Below, piece by piece: positions 12,115-22,399 of a stretch of 64,000 bases of DNA. The notes below the pieces were generated by a model. That model made no database searches. It saw only the letters and a program-made list of their open reading frames with translations, and had not been told where the DNA came from. The stretch's first letter is position 1, and each line of letters opens with the position of its first letter. This stretch comes from Vitellaria paradoxa (lineage: Eukaryota; Streptophyta; Magnoliopsida; Ericales; Sapotaceae), in the NCBI GenBank assembly GCA_019916065.1, contig CM034234.1, forward strand, positions 16,817,520 to 16,881,519. The letters are read 5' to 3'. The position numbers and the translations under genes are program-made.

Positions 12115-13480
12115 AAATTTGGGAATTTTTCCTATATTTATATAGATACACATTTTTTTTGGGGGTAATTTATAGAGATACACATGCAGTGATATCCTAA
12201 ATAAGGGCTACTGCCTCCGATGTCCATGCAGAGACAGCTGCTAAACTTTTATGTATCCAATAATGGCCGGAAGGTAGAGGGCAATTTGTCCTAATAAAAT
12301 TACATATGATTAGTATGGGAGTTGTATCGTAATCCTTTTTGGCAGTGTTTTCCGGAAATGTGAATCCTGAAAACTGAAAGTTCTGTCCTTTGTTAGGGTG
12401 AATCACCCATCAATCAACAAACACAAAAAAATAATTTCACAGTGCAAAAAATTAAGTAAATAGAATAAACACACCGCATTTACGAGAAAAATCTTTCATA
12501 ACTAAGGAAAAAAGTTCAAGTCACAAAGATTAAGAATCTTCATTATAACCAATTTGATTAAAAAAGAAGACTAAAATAATATATACAGTCTGAGTCAAGG
12601 TAAAAAGATAGGTAGGTATTGGATTTTTACCTATGGATCATCAAGCAAATTTTATTTTAATAATGCAATAAAGTATATTAAATGAACCACAACAATCATC
12701 TTGAAATCCGATTAGATGGTTTTTCAGTTAAAACATAATTTTTTGAAGTTTTAAAATAAAGAAAATCTAGAACTAGAATTTTTTAACATAGGGTTGTTAA
12801 TAATGAATCAAAAAACTTAAGTGTACGTTTATTGTGTTAAAACTCCAAACTCATCGACGAAAATTTGAGGATTAATTTTATCAATGAAAATTATTTTACT
12901 CAACTATTAAAACAACAATTCAACTCATTTAGAAAATATAGAATTGACAAATAATGTTGCGATCAGCCTTGATCCTCCATGCAGATGCAGTATTGGTGGA
13001 ACTCATATCGATTTGGGTACATTTTTGTGTGGGTAGATCTCCGGCGAAAGTTTGAAATCTAGACTCATGGATATAGCAGTTTCACGCGAGTTGGCATTTT
13101 TTGCTTTAAGGCACACGTTCTATGGCCATTTCTGTGCGGGGAGATCTCTGGCGAAGACTAGCCAAATGGCGACAAAGATTTGAGATTCTGGGTTTGGAGG
13201 GATGCTGGTTTACGGGTTGGAACATGTGTCCGATAGGGAGCCGTGTTATCAGAATTGCAAGGGTTTCTCAATGCTGTTGAATCAACCAAGTCTCTTCTAC
13301 AATCTTTTGTAAGCTTCCTTTGCAATAAAGAACCAATTTTTATTTTAAATTGTTTTTGGTTTATTTTATATCAATACTACAATACTAAAACTACTATATA
13401 TTTCTTTCTCGTCCTCTGCGTCACCCTAATCCTACATAGCATAACTCTTTGTTCTTCATTCTTTTTTTCTTTTATAGAAT
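12115..13480. other. 3' flank of glucanase A and unrecognised conserved segment
   Basis: This stretch is colinear with 46,028-46,850 and 59,278-59,780 of copy B. The unoccupied site of the 12-kb LTR insertion lies near 12,997-13,003 (GGTGGAACTCATATCG). About 13,010-13,260 is GC-richer, and one motif occurs twice (TGTGTGGGTAGATCTCCGGC near 13,030; GTGCGGGGAGATCTCTGGC near 13,135). It looks like an old gene fragment, but no family is recognisable. No convincing ORF. Confidence 0.5.
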
Positions 13481-13488
13481 TTTATTTT

Positions 13489-13489
<1 letters not shown>

Positions 13490-13532
<43 letters not shown>

Positions 13533-14070
13533 CACACACCTGGAATGCATAATAATAAAAACTCATTAAAAGAGAGTTACACTCTCTCTTTACATAATTC
13601 TCCTGTCTATCAGTAAAAATTTGTATTACAAAATAGTAAAAAAATAATAAATAAATAAACTAAAAAGTCACTCTTTCTCTCTCCGTTTTGAATATATAAT
13701 AATAAAAACGCATTAAAAGAAATTTGCATACAAAAAAGTAAAAACAAAATAAAAAATTAAAAAAAAGCTGAAAAGTCTCTCTCTCCACCTAGAATGTATA
13801 ATAATAAAAACTCATTAAAAGAGAGTCATACTCTCTCTGTACAATACTTCCGTCCATCAGTAAAAGTTTGCATTAAAAGAGTAAAAACTAAACAACAAAT
13901 AAAAAGAAAACTAAAAAGTTACTCTCTTTCTCCACCTAAAATGTATAATAATAAAAGTTCATTAAAAGAGAGCCACTCTTTGCACAGTACTTCACCCATT
14001 AGTAAAAGTTTGCATTAAAAAAGAGTAAAAAAATAAAAAATAATAAAAAATTAAAAAGTCACTCTTTTTT
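13490..14070. repeat. CT microsatellite and ~125-150-bp tandem repeats (copy A)
   Basis: A long (CT)n tract at 13,492-13,530 is followed by about four degenerate units. Each contains GAATGTATAATAATAAAAACTC-like sequence, ATTAAAAGAGAGT, CATCAGTAAAAGTTTGCATT and an A-rich end. Copy B (59,780-60,410) has the same array with different length and one extra internal duplication. Open frames here are repeat artefacts. Confidence 0.75.
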
Positions 14071-14079
14071 TTTTCAATT

Positions 14080-15693
14080 TCTCTCTCTATAACATAAATT
14101 GATTGACTCTGCTTATCATAATCTTCTCTCTCTAATTCTTTCAAAATTTTGTTCTTCGATTAGTTCAATCAGTTCAAAAAAAAAAAGGGAGGAGGCGACG
14201 AAATATCAACAACAACGAAGCGCAGGTAAATCATCGAACTCGACAAAACTTGCCACTTCAAGTATGCATAGCATATGGTCTGATATATAGATATAAAAGC
14301 CTATATGCATAATATATGGTTTAGGCATTAGGAATTTGGACGAGATAAAATAATTTTTTTAACTAAAAAAAAGTTAAGACTTTTTAATAATTTTAAGTTT
14401 AAAACTTAGCTCAAAATCATCTCTCTCTAATTCTTTGAAGATTTTATTATTCAATCAGTGAAAAAATGATGAAATTATGCAATTTTATTGAAATATTTTG
14501 TTATGTATATGAAAATTATATTTTGTCCATAAAAAATATTATTTACTTTCGTGCATCACGCAGTGCTGGTCTCGACAATTCGATTGTCTAAGCCCGACTT
14601 TAAAAATTTTGCCCTTTCATACTAGTATACAAGTCAAGCCTAAATTTTTTTTTTTTCGGTCCAAAATTTTTTTTTGAGTTACTCTTGACCCAGGGTATTG
14701 CCCAAACCCAGGGGCTTGCTGAGCTCACCCCTGAGCCGGGCTTGATCACACGGATCAACACTTGTATATTCATATACATACATATATATATATATTTCTT
14801 TCTTCTTTACTTTATCTCGGGTTTTAATTTTAATCTCTGTTAACGTATAAATTTTGCTACGGTGAAGATCAGTGCAATTTGTTAGGCATTTTGAAAGCTA
14901 TTCTGTTTTCGCAGCAATCCTCCCGCGAGCATATATGTATATCAGTATATGTATGCATACAATTGGTTTGTAGAAAGAGGTGTTTTGCACCACTTGGGAA
15001 CTGGAACTCCCTAGCCAACACAATAATCTAAGTGTCATATGGTTTGATTATTTCAAGTTTTTGGTCTACAAGATTGTGTATGCTTACACTTGCTAATCAT
15101 AGAGAGGATTCTTATGTTTATATCTTGGAATAACAGAGAAATCTGAATTATTTTGATACTTCTCTTCGTTATATTGTTCCCTGAATAGGACAAATTAAGG
15201 AATGTTACATAGATGAGGAGGAAAAGGAAATGGTTTTCTTCAGCAAAGAAAGCTTTCAGTCCAGAGTCCAAGAAAAAGAAAGGCCAGATTTGTGAAATTT
15301 TCAGCATGATTCTTTTGGCTCTGCTCTAAGTACGTTAAATTTTGATGGGCTTGCGATCCATTTAGTAAATGTTTTTCAGAAATCAAATAAATCCGAATCG
15401 AAATTGCCCGGGAAGGAAAAATCTGCTGTTCCGGAATCCTCACCTTCAGAGACTGTCACAGTGTCTCGCCCTCTTCCTCCGCCGGAAGAGGTGAAATTGA
15501 CCGGAGTGGAAGATGAAAAACTAAACATGCTTACTCTGTTGCAGTTGCCACTGCTGTGATAGCTGAGGCTGCAGTTACAGCTGCTCAAGCTGCTGCAGAG
15601 GTTGTTCGGCTCACTGCCGTGACTAGGTTCACAGGCAAATCAAAAGAGGAAGGGGCAGCAATCAAAATCCAAACAGATTTCCGTGGGTACGTG
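14080..15693 (+). pseudogene. Broken 5' part of an IQ67-domain (IQD) calmodulin-binding protein gene (copy A)
   Basis: A possible 5' UTR exon ends at ...AACGAAGCGCAG|GTAAAT (about 14,226). The coding start at 15,213-15,287 reads MRRKRKWFSSAKKAFSPES, matching the usual IQD N-terminus. Exon 2 (15,380-15,693) starts after TTTTTCAG, carries the Ala-rich [15 protein letters not shown] stretch and ends in the IQ motif [11 protein letters not shown]. Three faults are visible: the base pair after the expected exon 1 end is AT instead of GT (15,288-15,289), exon 2 changes frame near 15,520, and no downstream exons (the rest of the IQ67 domain) are seen up to 18 kb. Copy B carries the same faults, so the gene was broken before duplication. 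Intact IQD proteins bind calmodulin and associate with microtubules. Confidence 0.75.
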
Positions 15694-17205
15694 GTATATC
15701 TCCTTTGTTGACATACATAAAAACTATAATTCATGTTTTGCATTATTGTTTAAATTCTCCTTGCCACGGCATTTTGTTTAAATTGATGTCATTTCGTCAC
15801 AAATTAGTTTCAATGTTATTTTGATGAAAATGCTCTCAAAAGTCGTTCAGTTTGAGCACAAGGATACCTATAAATGTAATTCTACCACTCAAAAGCTGCA
15901 TTTGAATCACATTAGATTCTCTTAGGAAAAAGATTCAGTTTGCTAGCTTAATGAGAATATTTTGAAGTTTTATATTTTATTTGAGTATTAATTAGTCATA
16001 ATATCCGACTGATTTAGTGACTAGAACAGCTAATATTCAGCTGGTGGAGTTATTTTTTTAGGGTTAAACAACGTGATCATATTACATGATTGGTTTTCAA
16101 GTACAATAATGTTCATTGTTGAATATCTTGTATATTTTTAATATAAAATATTATTTTTCTATCATTTTTTGATTTTATACAATTTTATTTACCATTTGAT
16201 ATAAGTCGTGATTCTCTGACTTAGGAATCCAATTCACGGATCTCGATTTGACATCTATGCTAAAGAGAAAAAATGTTTTTATATAGCCAATCCCAAGTTA
16301 TTGGGACATAGGCTTATTGAATTAAGGTGAGTTGGGTTTGACCGAGAGTTACAAGAACAGAGGAGGTTTAGAAAAGTCAAAACCACCACCCTTGACGTAT
16401 GACGTGGCATGGGTTGGGTTCCAACCCAAAAGATTGATTCGTTGGGTGGGGTAATTGCCCGAACATATGACCCATGAGTTAGGACCAATCCTTGCCCACT
16501 TGAATCCACAACAAAGGTGTCACGGTTCAGACTACCTTGCCTATCTTTTCTTCAAGTGCTTGGTATGGAATCAAACCTTGACCGAGTCAATGTGATACCA
16601 TTTTGTCACAGGTTGGGTTCCTACCCAAAAGATCGATCCGTCCTACTCAAACTGATATGACCGAAGCTCATTCCTTCTTAGGCTGATGTGGGATCGTGAC
16701 AATACAGCATGACTGAAAAATAGGCAATGTAAAGATTTATACGTACAGTTTCTATGCTTATTTATAGCTGTAGCTCCTCTACCTCGCAGAAATAAGCAAT
16801 GATAGTTCCCAACTTAACATTGGCATGTTAAATTATTATATATCTTGCAAACTCCATAATACTTTTTTAATTGGACTTGTGAAATTTTAATGACTATGGT
16901 AAAGGCACACATCTTGGTGTGTGCATTATTATTTTCCTTAAAGTTTATTCTCTATCAATTCATTTTCTTCCCCCTTTTCTCAATTTATATATATATATAT
17001 ATATATATATTTGCCAATTCTTTTCATTTTTCTTTTTTCAATTAATAGGGTTTATATCGGAAAGTTAAGGGAGTATAGGTAATGAGGTTGAGGAAGGTTA
17101 AAGAAATAGAAGTTAGATGGTATTTGTGGAATTTCATTGGTTCCACGTCTTGTAACCAATGCCAAGTACTTGGAATAAGGCTTTATTAAGTTGAATTGTT
17201 GCTAT
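15694..17205. other. Downstream of IQD fragment to the right end of duplication copy A
   Basis: No gene. It is colinear with 61,836-63,277. About 16,286-16,330 (CCAATCCCAAGTTATTGGGACATAGGCTT-like) resembles the 3' end of plant Au-type SINEs. At 16,518-16,701 a ~184-bp segment has inverted ends (TGTCACGGTTC ... GGGATCGTGACA). A (TA)n microsatellite lies at 16,988-17,010. Similarity to copy B stops around 17,205. Confidence 0.45.
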
Positions 17206-17428
17206 TCAACAATAAAAAATTACTACCAGAACTGCTCATTACGTCAACCAGGAATCCTAATGCGAATCTGTTGAGCATAAAAGAAACATAGGTTATGGCT
17301 GGCGAAAGGGACCCGACCAAAAAGCCACCGATGGTAAAGTCAAAAATGGGCTTAAGAGAATTGAAGAATGGAAAATTAAGAATGACGATTAAGTTGACAA
17401 TAATAAGCATACTTGAATTTTGAAGCAA
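17186..17428 (-). other. Hydrophobic ORF of unknown nature
   Basis: An 80-aa minus-strand frame with two hydrophobic stretches (around residues 8-18 and 35-60) and a mixed, non-repetitive composition. It begins at the end of duplication copy A and is absent from copy B. It could be an exon of an unknown membrane protein or a chance frame. No family recognised. Confidence 0.2.
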
Positions 17429-17429
17429 G

Positions 17430-18380
17430 CATGGTACTTATAGTAAGGCAATGTGAATAAATAAATAAGTAGATAATGGAATTGTAATCATTTTCTATCT
17501 TGTGTATATATATTAAAGTACATAATAGTCTCTTCCCCTTTAAATATCTTTCATTCTACATTTAATGCCTCCCATTTTGCATTTAATGGGCATGGACGGA
17601 GTGGGCGTTTGAATAAACTGGATGCACCCTTAATATCCAAAAGTCATATCTTTTTGCCACTTGCAAAGGAATGAACTAACTAAGTTAACTTAAAGACAAT
17701 AAATTAAGTTCATTTATTATCATTTTGCATTTATGCTTAGGACCATACCAATATAGTTTCACAATGTGGTGGGACCCAACTATAACCATTTTCTAATTAT
17801 TTAATCAATGCCGAGCACTTTTCTATTGCGCCCGACAGAATGCCACGTGTTTAGGGTTATTTTTGTACCAACATTATACCTCTACTTTGGTTTGGGATAC
17901 TTTATTTCCCGAGTAGAGAAAAAGATGGCACAATCGACATCTGTCTCATGTATACAAAATCTCTTCATATCCTTACATGCAACCTTGTTTTTTACTTGCC
18001 TTCCTTCGATTGGTCACTTCTTGGACTTATTTATAACACATGATAACTCGTTCGTCCTCCAGCGCGTAAAAATGCCAAATGTTGTCTCGAAACCCTAAAA
18101 TGCACGGCCAACTGTCACTTTAACATCAATTTAGATGGCACATTAAATAGAATTTTGTCACCAGTTGCTTCGTTTCTTTGTTATTTAAAATATTGATGTA
18201 TGTATATATTAATATCCTGAGTTCTCACCATCGCTACTCTTTTTGCACTTCTCAGATTGTTCTAAGCATTCAAGCCCCTTTCGAGCTCTCTCCTCCTTAC
18301 AATCTCTTTTCCTTCTCACAGTTTTCTTTCAGTGAGTCCTTTAGGTTCTTCTTTTTCTTCATCTTTCTCTCTAATTCAAT
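17430..18380. other. Unassigned spacer
   Basis: No supported gene. It includes short direct repeats (CATTTAATG-type motifs at 17,558-17,590) and a pyrimidine-rich stretch (18,230-18,380) directly before the plus-strand gene remnant. The latter resembles a plant 5' UTR. Confidence 0.35.
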
Positions 18381-18388
18381 TTGGGGGG

Positions 18389-20794
18389 CTAAAAATAGGT
18401 AGACTTGCTTATGAACTTAGGTCTAATGAGGGAATCATTGCTTTTAAGCAAAAATATAATATCCTAGTTAATGTAAATATTAGATTAGCTAATGAAAAGA
18501 ACCAGGAATTAGGGATGTTCAACCAATCGTTGCTATCACAGAGGGAGGCTTGAGATTCCCTGTTTCCCCTTTCCTTCAAAAAATGTTTCAAAGGTAATCT
18601 CTCTCTTAAATTTTTCTCCCATGAGTTTTATAGAATAGTTAATGGGGTAAATAAGATCAACTGCAGGTACGGGTTTCACTATCTGAATGGGACTTGTTGT
18701 ATTGTTACAACATCTAGAAATTAGGAAAGATGAGAATAAGTGGTACTTGAAATCCCGACATGACAAAGCCCTCGTGCATATGCTCCCAGACAACATCAAG
18801 GGACTTAAAGATGATGTTTGTGTCATCTCAGGAGAATGGATGAGTTGTGCTAACGAGGACATATTTCCTCCAATTATAGTATTAGCACAGGGCCTAGGTT
18901 GAGGATTTTCAGTATTTTCTTTTTCTGCTCACTTTTAACTCATTGAATGACTATTAGTCTAATTACTTGTCGTTTTCGTGTGCATAGGATCGAACTAGAA
19001 AAGCTTGGGCTAAGGGTAACCTCGTTGACTTCCCCCACATTGAGATCATTCTATAATTTTTGGGTGGATTGGATAATTTCCCTTTCGCAAGGTTAGCACC
19101 AATTTTCTTCAACTGCCAGCCCAGCTACCATTCTTTTGTCGCTTCTCCACGAGGATTTGCTATTTGCTCAGTCTCCCAGACTCTCCAACAATGATTCAGT
19201 TGGACACCTGAATGAAAGCTCGAGTTTTACTACACACATCATCCGCCCTAGCGTCCAGCTCTTAATGTTGCACTCACAGTTGAAGGCCCAATCCCAGTCG
19301 ACCAGCCAGTCCTAGAGGCTCTTCCTATAGTGGAGCCACACTTTTGTGAGGCCCTTGAGGCAGAAGAAGAAGAAGAAGAAAAAGCAATTCTCACTCCCAT
19401 CGAACCTGCCGAGCAAGAAATGGCACCAAAAGGGACGTGAAGAAAGCTGCCAAGGAGATGGGCAAAACGAAAAAGGTAATAATTATCAAAAAAAGAGCCT
19501 TGACGGCAAAAGCTACAAAAGCTAAGCCGGGCTAAAAAGTAAAGGCAGAGCAAGTAGAAGCTAGTTGGAAGGCCTTTGGAGTCTCAATTCGGGAGCCAAC
19601 TTAGGCCTCCCGAGCAGAGAATGAGGATCCTTAGGCCAAAAAAAAACAAAAGGTCAATGAACCAACTGATCTGGTCATTCTAGAGGATCATTCCTCTTCC
19701 AACAAGCCTCTAACCACTTCTCAATCAACTAGAGAGGCCCCCCGACCTCCTTCTTCAACTACCCAATAGCCAGATCTACCTCGATCTGAGGAAAAGAGGC
19801 CAGAGCTAGTCTTTTTGTAAGTCATCCCACCAAAGTTCTTGTTTCAGACTGCCTCAGATTTCATTCCTCTAATAAGGGTCCCCATTTATGGGAGTTCGAG
19901 TGGTTGACCCTTTCCTGTTCTTGACTCTTCTTTCATATATCCATAAGAATTCCTTAAGGGAATTGCTCCATCGTACAACCATGACAAAATTAAAAGGAGC
20001 TGAGTGAAGGACATTCACCTAAACTTACTCACGACTGTGATAACAGTAAGTTACTCTTATTCTTTTCTCATTGTTGTTTTTTTTTTTTAACATATAATTT
20101 TTTGTGCCATCTAACTTTGTTTTTCCTTTCTCGTTATTACAGTCTTCCCTTAATGCCCTTGAGCTGGTCTCGCATAGCCAAATCATTCATCAAAAAATCG
20201 ATGATGATAAAGGTTTGATGCGAGAGATGAGGTCTCAAATGGCCAATCTTGAGAAAGAGCATGCACAGAAGGTTGCTAAGTTGGAAGTGGAGAAAAGGCA
20301 ATTAGAAGTTCAACTCGAAGCTACAAATTCTAAAATTTCAACTGTCGAGGAGAAGGCGAAGGCTAGTGAGCAAAAATTTAATGTTGTTGACAAGCTACTG
20401 GCCTCCAAGGACGAAGAGCTCTTGGAAAAGGGAAAGACACTCACCGAGATCAGGGCCGAGCTCAATTTATCAAAGGCTGAGCAAGACAAAATAGTAGAAA
20501 AGCTCAAAAAGTCTCGATTGGAGCATCTCAGCCAAAGGAAAGCTAATCTGCAGTTGAGAGTCGAGGTGAAAAAAAAAAGTTAGTGCTTTTCAACTCAAAT
20601 AACAAGAATTGAAGACAATTGAGGAGAAGGCCACTCCAGTTATTGAAGCCGACTTCCAAGACTTTGTCGAACAAGTAATTGACGTGCAGAGCAATATTGT
20701 TAAGAGTGTTTTTGTGGCCAGGGGGATTTACAAGAGAATACATATGCATTCAGAGAAATATGACGATGAGAACTTTGCAAACAAAAACGTCTAA
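18389..20794 (+). pseudogene. Decayed relative of the retroelement antisense gene (putative gypsy-type transposon domain plus coiled coil)
   Basis: The plus strand can be matched piece by piece to the antisense gene at 55,016-57,867. GRLAYELRSNE (18,398) corresponds to GRLANELSSEE. A shifted frame near 18,520 gives AITEGGLRFP. FYRIVNGV lies near 18,630. WYLKSRHDKALVHMLPDNI (18,741-18,797) matches WYLKSRPEKALVHMLPDTI. A coiled-coil block at 20,104-20,583 ends in a stop, and a tail block lies at 20,609-20,794. The start codon position reads ATA. Several frameshifts and stops break it. No gag, pol or LTR is recognisable beside it, so it is either a truncated Tat element in reverse orientation or a member of the captured gene family. 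The best guess is a truncated element. Confidence 0.65.
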
Positions 20795-20828
20795 TGACGA
20801 TGAGAACTTTGCAAACAAAAACGTCTAA
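20761..20828 (+). repeat. Perfect 34-bp tandem duplication
   Basis: TGACGATGAGAACTTTGCAA... is repeated exactly (20,761-20,794 and 20,795-20,828), including the TAA that ends the remnant above. It is a recent slippage or repair event. Confidence 0.9.
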
Positions 20829-21340
20829 TGGACATGTTCTCATTTATCCCTTGTAGTCTTTAACAACCTACAAAAGTATGAACCATGCAATGTCATTTTC
20901 TAACTAGTTATATTATATGTGGTATAGTATTATATATCTCGGTAGAATACAGATATTGTTGTTAAAAAATATGTTCTCAAAACATCTATAAGGCACTAAA
21001 TATGTCAAATGGGCAAGAATTTCTAGGATACAAATTGCACAAAATTGACCTACTCAATGTATGACATAAACCTAAAATGAAAAAAGAGAGGTGAATCCAC
21101 AAAAGATGGAAAGATGGTAGAGCCCTTTTGCTTAATGCTAAGTCACTTCTCATAAGTCACTTCTCAACAAATAAGTATGCTGGTAATGACGTCCAATAAA
21201 GCTTGCAACTGACTACTGATTGCGTGCATCTTAAACAAATATTCAATAAGTTGATTGCATGACTGAAAGCTTGCATAACAAATCCTTAATTAATTTCACA
21301 GATAAAGGTGCAAGGTACGTAATTACTAGATACCAAATCT
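20829..21340. other. Unassigned spacer
   Basis: AT-rich sequence without convincing coding signal. A short direct duplication (AAGTCACTTCTCA) is at 21,141-21,165. Confidence 0.4.
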
Positions 21341-21427
21341 CATTCACATCAGTCAGCAAACACTAGAAGTGTTTTTGAAGGTGACAAAAATTCAGAAGTT
21401 CTTGACTGACACTTAAACACACTCACC

Positions 21428-21661
21428 AAATGGAATGCTGAAACAAAAGTATGTATATTTGCTGTCCTTTTCTGTTGGATGACAACATGCTCCTGTGCTG
21501 GATTGCTCATCCCATTTCCATTGAAAATTTCCTCCATGGTTCCATAGGACTTTGCTAACCCTTCAATATAGGATCTTGAAGTATCTGAAATGTAACTTAT
21601 AGTGCTCTTAGTCTGCGAACCGAACATCCCCATGCCATTTCCATCATTGCTCTTGACAAGC
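21428..21661 (-). other. Candidate host exon, minus strand, unknown protein
   Basis: Read on the minus strand, the segment starts after a good acceptor (TTTTGTTGGTAG|TGCTTGTC) and ends at a good donor (CATTTG|GTGAGT). One frame stays open with a Ser/Gly/Asn-mixed composition (for example SYIEGLAKSYGTMEEIF). No family is recognised. It may belong with the transit-peptide-like exon at 24,858-25,021, but a direct join of the two is not in frame. Confidence 0.3.
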
Positions 21662-21783
21662 ACTACCAACAAAACAAGGATTTACAATAATAGTTAGTAC
21701 CACTTGCAAATGCGATAAACTAAGACAAATGCAAAGCACTAAGTAGCAATACTGCCACAAAAATTGGCAAATGATAATATCCA

Positions 21784-22001
21784 TGTTAGAATTCAGAAAT
21801 GGAGTAAATACAGAGAGAAATTATATTACTAAATATTAATTATACAATGTACAAGAAAGTGCTTTTATATAGGCAAATAAACAAAGAAAAAAAACTAACG
21901 AACTTAAATCCCTAAATTAGAACACAATTCAAGGAACAAATTATGGAGGGATATTATCAACTGATTTCGTTCTATAATATATCTTATCCTCTAATACTCC
22001 C
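21784..22001 (-). mobile_element. Possible copia-type LTR remnant (minus orientation)
   Basis: On the minus strand a purine-rich GCGAGGGAG tract (21,997-22,005) precedes TATTAGAGGATAAG..., and the stretch ends in ...GAATTCTAACA at 21,784. In between lies a TATA-like CCTATATAAAAG. The layout polypurine tract / ~213-bp LTR with near-TG...CA ends is typical of plant Ty1/copia elements. Upstream internal sequence (22,006 to about 22,380) may be its 3' non-coding part. No second LTR or pol was found, so it is truncated. Confidence 0.35.
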
Positions 22002-22399
22002 TCGCAAGATGAGCTTGGATGGAATAGAACGGCTTATCTTGAACAGCAAGCATCTTCAACTAGAAACTGTGCTTCAAAACCAAACTTTCAATAGTGCAAA
22101 TGATCTCGAAAGGAATCTCTTGAAGACATAATAAAGGAGTTTATGTATTGCTCCACGAGCAAAGCTTCTATAAACTAGTGACATACCAAGAGCGCAAAAT
22201 CACTTGATTTGCCAACAAAGGATAAGCCACAATGACTGATCAAACAAAATTTGTTTGACCAAGAACAATAAAGAGTGGCCAAATACCAAGTCTCCATCAC
22301 AACAAATGGGATTTAATGCAATAAATAATATTCAATTGCGAAAACAACAAAGAAAAGATGAGCTGGAGCAAGTACAAGGATTTTTTTTAAGCAATTCTT

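Noticed and set aside
13243..13569. 108-aa plus-strand frame ending in a Ser/Leu run
   Set aside because: The end is translation of a CT microsatellite and the rest is not conserved as a frame in copy B.
16518..16701. TGTCACG...CGTGACA segment as a complete MITE
   Set aside because: The ends are inverted, but no target duplication is visible and copy B has lost one end, so it is only mentioned as a possible repeat.
18332..18402. Upstream extension of the first frame in the plus-strand remnant
   Set aside because: Phe/Ser-rich translation of a pyrimidine-rich leader; similarity to the antisense gene begins only at about 18,389-18,398.
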